Counted from the stretch's first letter, positions 15,930-24,383 are shown. The stretch: 44,977 bases of DNA from Deltaproteobacteria bacterium (GCA_020845895.1 JADLEX010000085.1:1-44977), one strand, 5' to 3'. Numbers and translations: made by a program. The notes: generated by a model not told the origin, from the sequence alone.

Positions 15930-15957
15930 CACGCCTCACGCCCCACGCCTCACGCCT
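15930..15957. repeat. Heptamer tandem repeat array overlapping a gene end
   Basis: Four units, CACGCCT, CACGCCC, CACGCCT, CACGCCT, directly beside the REP-like element. The last units contain the stop codon and final two codons of the radical SAM gene (stop at 15950-15952), so the array reaches into coding sequence. Confidence 0.7.
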
Positions 15958-17431
15958 GGGCGGCCATCTTCCGGTAACGCTCCATCAGCCAGAGCTCGGG
16001 CATGAAGCGGAAGTTGGTGCGTTCGGCGCGCCAGCGCACGACGGAGCCGTAGAACTTCGTGCCCCACGAGAGGGTCTTCGAATTCGCGAAGTACTCGGGC
16101 ATGGTGCGTCCGTCGAGGAAGTAGGTCGAGAGGCTGATGCGCTCGAGCACCTTGCGGACCTTGGGGTCGATCCACGGCAGATCGCACTGGTGAAAATCGA
16201 CGTCGGACCAGCCTTCGAGCGTATCCGGCGCGTTCCACCCGCCCTTGACCGCGTCGTCGAAAAGCGGCGTGCCGGGGTAGGGCGCATACAGGTGCATCGG
16301 CGTCGTGCGCGCGTAGGGATTGTCGCGCACGAGGTTGGTCATGAGACGCAGCGTGTCCTTGATCGTCTCCCACGTCTCGCCGGGAAACCCCGCCATAAAC
16401 GTGAACTTGGTGGCGATCTTCGCGCGGCCGAGCTTTTCGCTCGCGGTGTAGATGTCGTCCACCTTCAGGTCCTTGAGCAGCAGCGACAGGCCCATGTCGG
16501 TGCCCGACTCCGCGCCCACGGTCATCTCCTGAAATCCGTTGTCGTACAGGTCGCGCAGCAGCTCGTCGCTGTAGCCGTTCGAGATGTAATCGGCCCGGCA
16601 CTCGCCGCGCACCACGACCTTGATGCCGCGCGCGCGGAACCCCTGTGCGATCTGCTCCACGCGCTTTTTGCTGACGTAGAAGTTGTCGTCCTTGATGAGG
16701 ATCGCGTTGATGCCGTACCGACGCACGATGTACTCGACGTGATCGACGACGGCCTCGGGCGGCTGGGCGCGCCAGCGCCGGCTCGCATATGCGACGTTGT
16801 AGCAAAACGAGCAGCGGCTCGGGCAGCCGCGGCTGGTGACGATGGCGAGGTCGCGCTCGCCCAGGGTCTGCGTGGTGAAGTAGTCGTCGACGTTGACGAG
16901 GTCGTAGTCGGGCACGAGGGCTTCGCCGAGGTCGATGAAGGGCAGCTTCGGCCCGTGCACCGGCGCGCCGTGCGCGTCGAGGTAGGTGACGCCGGGGATC
17001 GGCGCGGTGGGTTTGGCCTCGTGATCGAGCGCGTTCATCAGCTCGACCAGCGCGCTCTCGCCCTCGCCCCACACGACGTAATCGACGAGCGGGTGCTCGG
17101 CGGTCTGGATGGGCATGAGCGCGGGGTGGATGCCGCCCCACACGATCGGCACGCCGGGCGCGAGCTTTCGCACCATCGCCGATGCGACAAGCCCTCCGCG
17201 GATCTGCAAGCCCGTCATCGCCGAGATGCCCACCGCGCGCACGTCGCCGCCGGCGAGGTGCGTGCGCAGCGTGTTCTCCCAGTGCGTGTCGATGCGCATG
17301 TCGATGACGACGGGGGTGAAACCCGCCCGGCGCAGGGGCCTGCCCAGCAGCATGACGGACAACGGCAGGAGGATCGTGACGTTTTTCACGTCCCAGCCGG
17401 TCTTGGGATACAGCAGCACCACTTTCTTCAT
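15950..17431 (-). CDS. B12-binding-domain radical SAM protein (class B)
   Basis: 493 residues from ATG 17431. An N-terminal cobalamin-binding-like domain (about 1-150) has WGGIHPALMP and VWGEGESALVELM, typical of B12-radical SAM proteins; no DxHxxG motif is present, so base-off ligation is not shown. The radical SAM core has VTSRGCPSRCSFCYN with the cluster cysteines C203, C207 and C210, then KDDNFYVSKKRVEQI and FMAGFPGETWETIKDTL. Substrates in this family range from lipids and hopanoids to tetrapyrroles and natural products; no neighbour points to one. The gene is single; the heptamer array covers its last codons. Confidence 0.88.
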   Translation of the reverse strand: MKKVVLLYPKTGWDVKNVTILLPLSVMLLGRPLRRAGFTPVVIDMRIDTHWENTLRTHLAGGDVRAVGISAMTGLQIRGGLVASAMVRKLAPGVPIVWGGIHPALMPIQTAEHPLVDYVVWGEGESALVELMNALDHEAKPTAPIPGVTYLDAHGAPVHGPKLPFIDLGEALVPDYDLVNVDDYFTTQTLGERDLAIVTSRGCPSRCSFCYNVAYASRRWRAQPPEAVVDHVEYIVRRYGINAILIKDDNFYVSKKRVEQIAQGFRARGIKVVVRGECRADYISNGYSDELLRDLYDNGFQEMTVGAESGTDMGLSLLLKDLKVDDIYTASEKLGRAKIATKFTFMAGFPGETWETIKDTLRLMTNLVRDNPYARTTPMHLYAPYPGTPLFDDAVKGGWNAPDTLEGWSDVDFHQCDLPWIDPKVRKVLERISLSTYFLDGRTMPEYFANSKTLSWGTKFYGSVVRWRAERTNFRFMPELWLMERYRKMAAQA

Positions 17432-17501
17432 GAAATCAGTGTGTTCTTGGCGGCCGAAAAGGTCAATGCGAAACACGGTTCGCGGCGGGCTCGGACACGG
17501 A

Positions 17502-17526
17502 AAATCGCCCGTTTTGTGGGCGATTT
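17502..17526. other. Hairpin in the 242-bp gap between radical SAM and DEAD-box genes
   Basis: A perfect 9-bp stem (17502-17510 with 17518-17526) with loop GTTTTGT. No gene ends here on either strand, so it is not an ordinary terminator; it could be part of a long leader upstream of the helicase gene. The remaining gap holds nothing else that I recognise. Confidence 0.35.
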
Positions 17527-17673
17527 GGCGAAGCGCCGGCGAGATGGGGCACGAGGAGCGCCCGGAAGGCGCGCGGCGGCGTTTTGGCATCGGGGCGCGA
17601 TTGTGCTAAAAGACCGGCGAAATGCGTGGAACGCAGTTTTGGAATGTGCATTCGTGACTGAACGATCGGGGCT

Positions 17674-19080
17674 ATGACACAGGGACCTCCGCGCGGGCAT
17701 GGCGCCCGCACCCGCGAACGAAGCCGAAAATCGCAGCCGTCCGAGTTCGAGAAACTCGGTCTGCCCGAACCCGTGATGGCGGGCATTCGCGACGCGAACT
17801 TCGTCGAGATGACGAAGATCCAGCGCGAGGCGCTGCCGATTGTCCTGACGGGCCGCGATCTGATCGGCCAGGCGCAGACCGGCACCGGCAAGACGGCGAC
17901 GTTCCTGCTCGCCATGTTCACGCGCATGCTGGCCGCGCCCCGCGCCGAGGACGCCAAGTCGCCGCGCGCACTGGTGCTCGCGCCGACGCGCGAACTCGCG
18001 ATCCAGATCTACAAGGAAGGCCTGCTGCTCGGCCCGCACACGGGGCTGCGGCTTGGGCTCTTCTACGGCGGACAGGATTACCGCAAACAGGAAAAGACGC
18101 TGGACCAGGGCGTGGATATCGCCGTGGGCACGCCCGGGCGCGTGCTCGACTTCATCCGGCGCGGCCGCCTGAAAACCGACGCGATCGAATTTCTCGTCAT
18201 CGACGAGGCCGACCGCCTGCTTGACATGGGCTTCTACGACGAGCTCAAGAACATTCTCGGCCGCCTGCCGCCGGCGCGCGCGCGCCAGTCGTTCCTGTTT
18301 TCGGCCACCATCGACAGCCGTTCGCGGCAGATCGCCTCGACCTTCATGAACCGGCCCGAGCGCGTCGAGATCGAGCCCGAGCACCTGACGGCCGAGGGCA
18401 TCAACGAAAAGCTCTTTCACGTCGAGCGCGAGCAAAAGCTGCCGCTGCTGCTGGGCATTCTCGCACGCGAAGAGATTGGGAAGGGGCTCATCTTCGCCAA
18501 CACGAAGATCGTCGCCGGATTCGTTGCCGAAAAACTCCGGCGCAACGGCTACGACGCGGCGCTGCTGACGGCGGATCTGTCGCAGGGCGCGCGCATGCGC
18601 GTGCTGGAGGAATTCCGCACGGGCAAGGTGAAGATTCTCGTCGCGTCCGACGTGGCGAGCCGCGGCCTGCACATCGATGACGTCACGCACATCATCAATT
18701 ACGACGTGCCGCAGGACCCCGAGGACTACGTGCATCGCATCGGGCGCACGGCGCGCGCGGGCAAGACCGGAACGGCGTACACGCTCGCGTGCGACGAATA
18801 CGTCTTCAACCTGCCCGCGATCGAGACGTATCTGAAGCGCGGCATCCCGTTCGAATACACCGAGGAATCGGATTTCGGCGAGGATCGCGCCGCGGATTTC
18901 AGCATGGGCGAGCACCGACGCAAGTCGCGGCAGTTGCGCCCGGGCACGGATCGCGGCGGACGCCCGCCCCGGCGAGGCGGCCCGCGCGCGGGCTCGCACG
19001 GCGGATCGCGCGGCGGGTCGGGGGGATCGCGCGGTGGATCACGCGGAGGTTCCGGGGGGTCGCGACGCGGCGGGCGCTAG
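17674..19080 (+). CDS. DEAD-box RNA helicase with Arg-Gly-rich tail
   Basis: 468 residues. All core motifs are present in order: FEKLGLPEPVMAGI (Q-motif region), AQTGTGKT (motif I), PTRELAIQ (Ia), TPGRVLDF (Ib), VIDEADRLLDMGF (II, DEAD), FLFSATID (III, SAT), GLIFANTK (IV), ASDVASRGLHI (V) and HRIGRTARAG (VI). After residue about 400 comes a disordered basic tail of PPRRGG and repeated GGSRGGS units, typical of the RhlE/CsdA-like group that binds RNA non-specifically. ATG 17674 follows a GGGG stretch by 3 nt. A hairpin-rich leader precedes it and a hairpin at 19101-19131 ends it. It is likely to act in RNA remodelling or ribosome assembly, perhaps under cold stress. Confidence 0.95.
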   Translation: MTQGPPRGHGARTRERSRKSQPSEFEKLGLPEPVMAGIRDANFVEMTKIQREALPIVLTGRDLIGQAQTGTGKTATFLLAMFTRMLAAPRAEDAKSPRALVLAPTRELAIQIYKEGLLLGPHTGLRLGLFYGGQDYRKQEKTLDQGVDIAVGTPGRVLDFIRRGRLKTDAIEFLVIDEADRLLDMGFYDELKNILGRLPPARARQSFLFSATIDSRSRQIASTFMNRPERVEIEPEHLTAEGINEKLFHVEREQKLPLLLGILAREEIGKGLIFANTKIVAGFVAEKLRRNGYDAALLTADLSQGARMRVLEEFRTGKVKILVASDVASRGLHIDDVTHIINYDVPQDPEDYVHRIGRTARAGKTGTAYTLACDEYVFNLPAIETYLKRGIPFEYTEESDFGEDRAADFSMGEHRRKSRQLRPGTDRGGRPPRRGGPRAGSHGGSRGGSGGSRGGSRGGSGGSRRGGR

Positions 19081-19100
19081 GTCCATCGCTTAAGAAAACG

Positions 19101-19131
19101 AAACGCCCGCCGATCGGTTCGGTGGGCGTTT
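19101..19131. terminator. Bidirectional terminator between helicase and Crp-family genes
   Basis: A 13-bp stem (19101-19113 with 19119-19131) with one G-T wobble and a 5-nt loop. On the minus strand the run after the stem is T-rich (TTTCGTTTTCTT), on the plus strand only three Ts follow; it therefore serves best for the minus-strand regulator gene that ends at 19179. Confidence 0.75.
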
Positions 19132-19178
19132 CTCGCGAAACAGGAAGTCGATTCAGAGCAAAGAGATACGGTTCCCGC

Positions 19179-19859
19179 TCAGTTCAAGGCGTGCAGGCCA
19201 CGCTCGTCCTTGATGATGATCTTGCGTTCGTTGATGTCGATATATCCCTCGCGGCGGAAGTCGCCGAGGGTGAGGCTGACGGTTTCGCGGCTGGAGCCGA
19301 TGAGGTTCGCCAGATCCTGGTGCGTGATCTTGATGCGCAGAAGCTTTCCGCGGCTGTCCTTGATGCCGTAGTCCTCGCCGAGCCGCAGAAGCAGGTTGGC
19401 GAGGCGCTCGCGCACGCCCTTGTACAGGAAGTTTTCCATGGCCTTTTCGGCCTCGCGGCGGCGTTCGCCCACGACCTTGGCGAGTCGGTAGGTGATCGCC
19501 GGACGGCGCTTGATGAGCTGCAGCAGATCGGCCTTCTTGAAGAGCACGACGTTGGTGTCGTCGAGAGCTTCGGCGAAGGAATCGCGCGGGCCGTCCTCGA
19601 GGAACGCCATTTCGCCGAAGATGTCTCCCGGCTTGAGCATGTTCAGGATGATCTCGCGGCCGTCCTCGGTGATCTTGCAGATCTTGACCCGGCCGGATTT
19701 CAGGACGTAGATCGAATCGGACAGATCGCCGGGGCGATAAGCCACTTGGCGCTTCTTGATGAACAGGCTCTGTGCAACGCGATCGAGCTCGCCGGGATCG
19801 CTGTCGAACAGGCCCTTGAACAGCGGGTTATTGTGCACAAATTCCTGGTTCGTTCTCAT
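19179..19859 (-). CDS. Crp/Fnr-family transcription regulator
   Basis: 226 residues, ATG with GGAGG about 9 nt upstream. An N-terminal cyclic-nucleotide-binding fold (about 10-130) holds YRPGDLSDSIYVLKSGRVKI and LKPGDIFGEMAFLEDGPR. A C-terminal Crp-type helix-turn-helix (about 150-215) holds ITHQDLANLIGSSRETVSLTL. The effector is not known: the single cysteine (VKICK) rules out an FNR-like iron-sulfur sensor, while GEMAFLEDGPR resembles the cAMP phosphate-binding cassette but is not identical to E. coli CRP. It is divergent from the DUF4388-TPR gene with a 311-bp intergenic region, a plausible target region of its own. Confidence 0.92.
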   Translation of the reverse strand: MRTNQEFVHNNPLFKGLFDSDPGELDRVAQSLFIKKRQVAYRPGDLSDSIYVLKSGRVKICKITEDGREIILNMLKPGDIFGEMAFLEDGPRDSFAEALDDTNVVLFKKADLLQLIKRRPAITYRLAKVVGERRREAEKAMENFLYKGVRERLANLLLRLGEDYGIKDSRGKLLRIKITHQDLANLIGSSRETVSLTLGDFRREGYIDINERKIIIKDERGLHALN

Positions 19860-20170
19860 CCGGGTGCCTCCTCTCGGCGCTCGGCCCTGTCTGCGCGGGC
19901 TGGTGCGAATCCGAAGGTCACCATACTCCTTTCAATCGCGTAGGCTACATGACGGGAATCATAGATCCCGCTTGATCTCACAAATTCGCCGCGAAGTGCC
20001 CGAATCGGCGGCGAAATGCGATTTCGGGCGGGTTTGGGGCGCGGCGGCTGACCGGGAGTCGGCGTCTAGGCCGTTCGCCGACCTTGACACTCCGGCAAGC
20101 CACGGCTTAAGATTTTTTCGGCTCATAATTCGCGTATTTATCGACAACCTCTCCACCATCGGTGCCCGGC
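19860..20170. other. 311-bp divergent regulatory region
   Basis: Between the starts of the Crp-family gene and the DUF4388-TPR gene. It holds a candidate plus-strand promoter (20084-20113). Near 19953-19970 there is a near-palindrome (CGGGAATC-ATA-GATCCCG) that could be an operator for the divergent pair. No ORF with coding character or RNA gene is seen. Confidence 0.5.
20084..20113 (+). promoter_or_regulatory. Candidate promoter for the DUF4388-TPR gene
   Basis: TTGACA (20084-20089, 6/6), 18-bp spacer, TAAGAT (20108-20113, 4/6). The start would be about 50 nt upstream of the ATG at 20171. Confidence 0.5.
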
Positions 20171-21733
20171 ATGTCGACCGAACCGTCCCGCGAATCCTAC
20201 GTCAAGGGCACGCTCGCCCAGTTGCCGCTTCCCAAGGCTCTGCTCTACGTCCATCAGGCCGAAAAGACGGGCATTCTGGCGGTGACGCGGGGACCGAAGA
20301 AGGTCCATATCCACTTCGACAGGGGCCATCTCGTCCACGTGACCAGCAGTTATTTCCCCGGGCTCGCCCTCGGCGAGTACCTGGTCAAGGAAGGCCGCAT
20401 CACGCAGGACGTCGCGGACGAGTCGTTCGAAAACACGCGCACGGGACGTACGAAGCAGGGCATGTACCTGGTCGAGCACGGTCACCTGTCTCCGCACGAA
20501 CTCTACGAAGCCCTGAACACGCACGTGCTGGTGAAGCTGCAGCGCCTGTTCGAGTGGCCCGACGGCGATATTTTTTTCAAGCAGGGCGAGATCGTCGAAG
20601 CCGAGCACCGCATCCTCAAGACCTCGGTGACGAATCTGGTTTTTACGGGCATCCGCGACTTTTTCCCCATGACCACGCTGCCGCGCGAGTTCAAGGGGCG
20701 CAAGGAAATGGTCATGCACCGCCGCCCCGATTGCCGAATCCGCGTCGAGGATATGGCGTTCGGACCGATGGGCTCGCGCGTGTACAACGTCGTGAACGGC
20801 CAGCGCACGCTCCGTCAAGTCATCGCCGGGTCCAAGATGCCCAAGGGCCAAGCGTACAAGATCCTGTACGCCCTGTTTCTGATGGGTTTCATCGGATTCC
20901 CCGAGAGCCTGCACGAATCCCGGCGACGCGCCGAAAGCTCCAAGACGGCGAAACCCGCGGCCGAACCCGGGCGCGAGGGCTACGAGATTTCGATCGACGA
21001 GGATCTCATCGCGCAAGCCCTCGAGAGCGTCGATCGCATCAAGGAGACGGTGAAGCGCCGCGAGGATCCAACGGGCTGGGTGGACATTCCCATCGCGTCC
21101 GCTCCGGCGGCGGGACGTGCGCAAGCCGAGCCCGTCCATCCGATTGCGCCCGAACCCGCGGACGACCTCGATCTTTCGCTGGGCGACGACTCGCTCGACA
21201 CAACGGATTTCGATGCGGACCTGGGCGATGCGGAACCGCTAGACGCCGCGGATCAGGGCTTCTCGTGGGACGACGACAGCCCCGGTTTCGGCGACGATCA
21301 GTCGCCGGCGGGGTTCGGCGACGCCGACATCACGTCGTACATGGAGACCGGCGACGATCTTTCGAGTTACACGTCGGCGGACGATCTCGTGAAGCAGGCG
21401 GTGTATTTCATCGAGGAAGGCCGTTTCGACGAGGCCGAGCGCTATCTGAACCGCGCGGTCGAGGTCGAGCAGGATTACGCCGAGGCGTATCCCTATCTCG
21501 GGTGGTGCATTTACAACAACTCCTCGGGAACGGACTTCGTCCGGGCCGAGTCGATCGTGAAGAAGGGCATGGCGAAAAAACCGGGCATGTACCAGGCGTT
21601 CCTGTTTCTCGGGAAGATGTACATGCGCGAGAACCAGCGCGACTTCGCCGAGCTGCATTTCGTCAAGGCGCTCGAGCTCAACATCGACTGCGCCGAAGCG
21701 AAGGAAGAGATCAAGAACATTCGAACGCGGTGA
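20171..21733 (+). CDS. DUF4388 (PATAN-like) domain protein with C-terminal TPRs
   Basis: 520 residues from ATG 20171; a GTG three codons upstream (20162) is the alternative, and neither has a good ribosome site. The N-terminal DUF4388 part (about 8-260) includes VKGTLAQLPLPKALLYVHQ, FDRGHLVHVTS, LGEYLVKEGRI and LFEWPDGDIFFKQGE. Residues 265-390 are acidic and disordered (DDLDLSLGDDSLDTTDFDAD). From about 400, TPR-like units (EEGRFDEAERYLNRAVEVE, DYAEAYPYLGWC, RDFAELHFVKALELN) follow. DUF4388 proteins occur in deltaproteobacteria beside signalling genes, so a scaffold or signal-transduction role is likely but unproven. A 24-bp tandem repeat begins in its final codons. Confidence 0.85.
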   Translation: MSTEPSRESYVKGTLAQLPLPKALLYVHQAEKTGILAVTRGPKKVHIHFDRGHLVHVTSSYFPGLALGEYLVKEGRITQDVADESFENTRTGRTKQGMYLVEHGHLSPHELYEALNTHVLVKLQRLFEWPDGDIFFKQGEIVEAEHRILKTSVTNLVFTGIRDFFPMTTLPREFKGRKEMVMHRRPDCRIRVEDMAFGPMGSRVYNVVNGQRTLRQVIAGSKMPKGQAYKILYALFLMGFIGFPESLHESRRRAESSKTAKPAAEPGREGYEISIDEDLIAQALESVDRIKETVKRREDPTGWVDIPIASAPAAGRAQAEPVHPIAPEPADDLDLSLGDDSLDTTDFDADLGDAEPLDAADQGFSWDDDSPGFGDDQSPAGFGDADITSYMETGDDLSSYTSADDLVKQAVYFIEEGRFDEAERYLNRAVEVEQDYAEAYPYLGWCIYNNSSGTDFVRAESIVKKGMAKKPGMYQAFLFLGKMYMRENQRDFAELHFVKALELNIDCAEAKEEIKNIRTR

Positions 21734-21793
21734 CGCCGCGACCACCGAACGCGGTGATGCCGCAAACGCCGAACGCGGTGAAACCGCAACCGC
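21722..21793. repeat. Three 24-bp tandem repeats spanning a stop codon
   Basis: Units at 21722-21745, 21746-21769 and 21770-21793 each begin CGAACGCGGTGA. The first unit supplies the last codons and stop (TGA at 21731-21733) of the DUF4388-TPR gene; units two and three repeat the same coding-plus-stop stretch downstream, with divergence at the end of each unit. This looks like local duplication of the gene's 3' end. Confidence 0.75.
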
Positions 21794-21882
21794 AGACACG
21801 CGCTCACCCTCCGACAATCGCTCGCGAGACATGCCGATGCGTGGCTCGCGTTTTCGTTGGGGGCGTGGACCGAGGCCGGAAG

Positions 21883-23031
21883 ATGCGCAGCCTGTGCCCG
21901 TCGGGCGAAGAATGGGTCGCGACGTATGAGATCCGCGGCGATCATGATCGCGCATCGCGGATCGCGGACGCCATTTGCGTGGAGCAGACGGTCGAGTTTC
22001 CCGAGGACCTGATTGAACGGGACGACATCCGCCGCGAGATCATCGGTCGGCTCGTCGATCTGACGCCGCTCGCCGAGGATCGATTCGCGGCGCACATCGC
22101 CTACGCCGTCGAAGTCGTGGCGGGCGAGGTGACGCAACTGCTCAACGTCGCGTTCGGAAACACCAGCATCCAGCGCGGGGTGAGGCTCGTCGATCTGGAT
22201 GTGCCCACGTCGCTGCGCAACGTGAGCCCCGGGCCGCGGTTCGGAGTTCCGGGGATTCGCGGGCTCGTCGGCATTGCCGACCGCCCTCTCGTCGCCTCGG
22301 CGCTCAAGCCGATGGGAATGAGCGCCCGCGAGTTGGCCGAGCTCGCGGCGGCGATGGTGCGCGGCGGCGTTGATCTCATCAAGGACGATCACGGCCTGAC
22401 CGATCAGCCGTTTTGCCGGTTCCAGGAGCGCGTGCGCGCGGTCGCCGATGCCGTGATGAACGCAGCCGAGCGTCGGGGCCGCCCCTGTCTGTATGCGGCG
22501 AACGTGACGGGCGACGTCGCGACGGTGCTGGAGCGGGCTGCCATCGCGCGGGAAGAGGGCGCGGGCGCGGTGATGATCGCCCCCGGCCTCGCGGGATTCG
22601 CGGCGCTCCACGCGCTCGCCATGGCCGACGAAATCGCGCTGCCGATCCTGTGCCATCCGGCGATGCTCGGCGCGTTCACGTCGAGCGACGACGGCGGCAT
22701 GAGCCACGCCATGACCTACGCGACGCTGCCGCGCCTGTTCGCCGCCGATGCCGTGATCTTCCCCAATCACGGCGGAAGATTTCCGTTCACACCGCTCGAT
22801 TGCGCGGACATCGCCGCCGCGTGCCGCGCGCCGCGCGAGGGCGTGAGCACGTGCTTCCCGGTTCCGGCGGGCGGCATGACCCTCGATCGCGTCGGCGAAC
22901 TCGTCCGGTTCTACGGTCCCGACTCGATCCTGTTGATCGGCGGCGACCTGCGTCGCGGCGGCGACGTGGAGGGCGGTTGCCGCCGGTTCCTTGACGCGGT
23001 TGACGCCACGAAAATCGGAGAGAACGCATGA
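21883..23031 (+). CDS. RuBisCO-like protein (Form IV, large-subunit family)
   Basis: 382 residues from ATG 21883 (GAGG about 8 nt upstream). RuBisCO large-subunit features: SALKPMGMS with the first active-site Lys (K142, equivalent to K175), GGVDLIKDDHGLTDQ with the carbamyl-Lys equivalent K167 and Asp D168/D169, a later catalytic-histidine-like ILCHPAM, and phosphate-loop glycines in LLIGGDLRRGG. In true RuBisCO the KDDE motif has Glu as a metal ligand, but here it is His170, and loop 6 lacks its catalytic lysine. It should therefore not fix CO2 and belongs with the RLP group, members of which act as enolases, isomerases or decarboxylases on sugar phosphates. The stop overlaps the next gene's start (ATGA). 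Its substrate is unknown; no methionine-salvage genes are near. Confidence 0.85.
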   Translation: MRSLCPSGEEWVATYEIRGDHDRASRIADAICVEQTVEFPEDLIERDDIRREIIGRLVDLTPLAEDRFAAHIAYAVEVVAGEVTQLLNVAFGNTSIQRGVRLVDLDVPTSLRNVSPGPRFGVPGIRGLVGIADRPLVASALKPMGMSARELAELAAAMVRGGVDLIKDDHGLTDQPFCRFQERVRAVADAVMNAAERRGRPCLYAANVTGDVATVLERAAIAREEGAGAVMIAPGLAGFAALHALAMADEIALPILCHPAMLGAFTSSDDGGMSHAMTYATLPRLFAADAVIFPNHGGRFPFTPLDCADIAAACRAPREGVSTCFPVPAGGMTLDRVGELVRFYGPDSILLIGGDLRRGGDVEGGCRRFLDAVDATKIGENA

Positions 23032-23648
23032 AGAACCCTCCGAAATCGTTGACGCTCGCCGCGCCGGGCAACGGCGGTCGCCAAGAAGCCGTCATTGCGT
23101 TTGCCGATGCGGCGAGTTTCGCAAGATGGATCGCCGTTCATCATGTCTCGTGCGACGGCGTGTGGCTGCGGATCGCCAAGAAGGCGTCGGGCGTCGCATC
23201 GATCACGTACGCCGAAGCCCTCGACGAGGCGCTCTCGTGGGGATGGATCGACGGAATTCGGAAGGCCTTCGACGAAACGACGTTCGTCCAGCGATTCACG
23301 CCGCGCCGGGCGAAGAGTATCTGGTCGCAGATCAACCGTGAGAAGGTCGCCGCGCTGATCGAGGCGGGGCGCATGCGCGAGCCCGGCCTGCGCGAAGTCG
23401 AACGTGCGAAGGCCGATGGCCGCTGGGAGGCCGCGTATGCGCCGCTGCGGAATCTGGAAGCGCCCGACGATCTGCGCGCGGCGCTGGCGAAAAACCACAA
23501 GGCCGCCAGGTTTTTCGATACGCTGAACGCCGTGAACCGCTACGCCGTGATCCGGCGCGTGTTGATGGCGAAGAAGATGGAAACGCGCGAGCGCAAGATC
23601 CGCGAATTCGTCGCCATGATGGCGAGAGGGGAGAAGATCTATCCGTGA
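23028..23648 (+). CDS. YdeI/OmpD-associated family protein
   Basis: 206 residues; its ATG overlaps the RuBisCO-like gene's stop. Family features: FADAASFARWIAVHH, GVWLRIAKKASG, ITYAEALDEALSWGWIDGI, RFTPRRAKSIWSQINREKV, and EAAYAPLRNLEAPDDLRAAL in the C-terminal half. The family is widespread and soluble with unclear activity (annotated as bacteriocin-protection or OmpD-associated). Coupled translation with the RLP gene may be functional or just dense packing. A stretch of charged residues ends the protein. Confidence 0.85.
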   Translation: MKNPPKSLTLAAPGNGGRQEAVIAFADAASFARWIAVHHVSCDGVWLRIAKKASGVASITYAEALDEALSWGWIDGIRKAFDETTFVQRFTPRRAKSIWSQINREKVAALIEAGRMREPGLREVERAKADGRWEAAYAPLRNLEAPDDLRAALAKNHKAARFFDTLNAVNRYAVIRRVLMAKKMETRERKIREFVAMMARGEKIYP

Positions 23649-23678
23649 GGCGGCGATCGTGATCGCGGGCGATTCGAC

Positions 23679-24383
23679 ATGAAGCGATTCTGGGGCGCGG
23701 GCATCGTCGCGCGGGGATATGACGTCCTGACGAATCAGGTTTTCTGGGGCGACCAGATCGCCCGGATGGCGGATCTCGTGCCGGACCTCCCCGACGCGCC
23801 GCGCGTGCTGGATCTGGGCGCGGGACCCGGGATCTCGGCGTTCGCGCTCGCCCGCCGCCTCGGCGAGAACGAGCGCATCACCGGGCTCGATTTTTCCGAA
23901 AAAATGGTCGCGATCGCGCGGCGGCGTCATCAGAAGCGTTACCCGCACCTGCGCCGGATCGAATTCGTTCAGGGCGACGCCGCGGCCATGCCGTTCGCGG
24001 ATGCCTCGTTCGATGTCGCGTTCGGTCACAGCTTTCTTTATCTGACGACCGATCGGCGCGCGGTGCTGCGCGAGGTGCGGCGCGTGCTCGTCCCCGGCGG
24101 TCGGCTCGTTCTGATGGATCCGGACGCCGCGGGCTCGATTTGGAGGGCGGGAAGAGTCGCGCCGGGTCACGCGCGACGCGCCCTCGCGCGTCCCATCTCA
24201 ACGGTGCGCTTCGCGGCATCGATGTTCGTCTGGCGAGTCGTCGTTTCGCGGCGGAATGCGTTGACGGCGGACGAACTCGGCCTCCTGCTCCGCGAAGAGG
24301 GCTTCACCGACGTTCGCTGCGAACCCACGCTGGGCGGCCTCGGCACGCACGCGGTCGGAACTCGTGACGAGTCGCCCGCTTAA
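23679..24383 (+). CDS. Class I SAM-dependent methyltransferase
   Basis: 234 residues. Motif I is VLDLGAGPGISAFALA, the acidic end of strand 2 is GLDFSEKMVAIAR, motif with Asp is EFVQGDAAAMPFADASFDV, and post-I strand 4 is VAFGHSFLYLTTDR, followed by LVPGGRLVLMDPDA. It matches generic Methyltransf_11 proteins (UbiE-like or small-molecule methyltransferases); the substrate cannot be told. No clear ribosome site precedes the ATG. It sits 30 bp after YdeI, and its stop overlaps the convergent glutathione peroxidase stop by three to four bases. Confidence 0.82.
   Translation: MKRFWGAGIVARGYDVLTNQVFWGDQIARMADLVPDLPDAPRVLDLGAGPGISAFALARRLGENERITGLDFSEKMVAIARRRHQKRYPHLRRIEFVQGDAAAMPFADASFDVAFGHSFLYLTTDRRAVLREVRRVLVPGGRLVLMDPDAAGSIWRAGRVAPGHARRALARPISTVRFAASMFVWRVVVSRRNALTADELGLLLREEGFTDVRCEPTLGGLGTHAVGTRDESPA

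Noticed and set aside
15950-17431. A natural-product gene cluster around the radical SAM gene
   Set aside because: The neighbours are PIN-PhoH and a DEAD-box helicase, and no precursor peptide, transporter or synthase is present.
19179-19859. FNR-type oxygen sensing by the Crp-family gene
   Set aside because: The protein has only one cysteine, so it cannot hold an FNR iron-sulfur cluster.
21883-23031. Carbon fixation by the RuBisCO-like gene
   Set aside because: The metal-ligand Glu is His and loop 6 lacks its catalytic lysine; no phosphoribulokinase or small subunit lies near.
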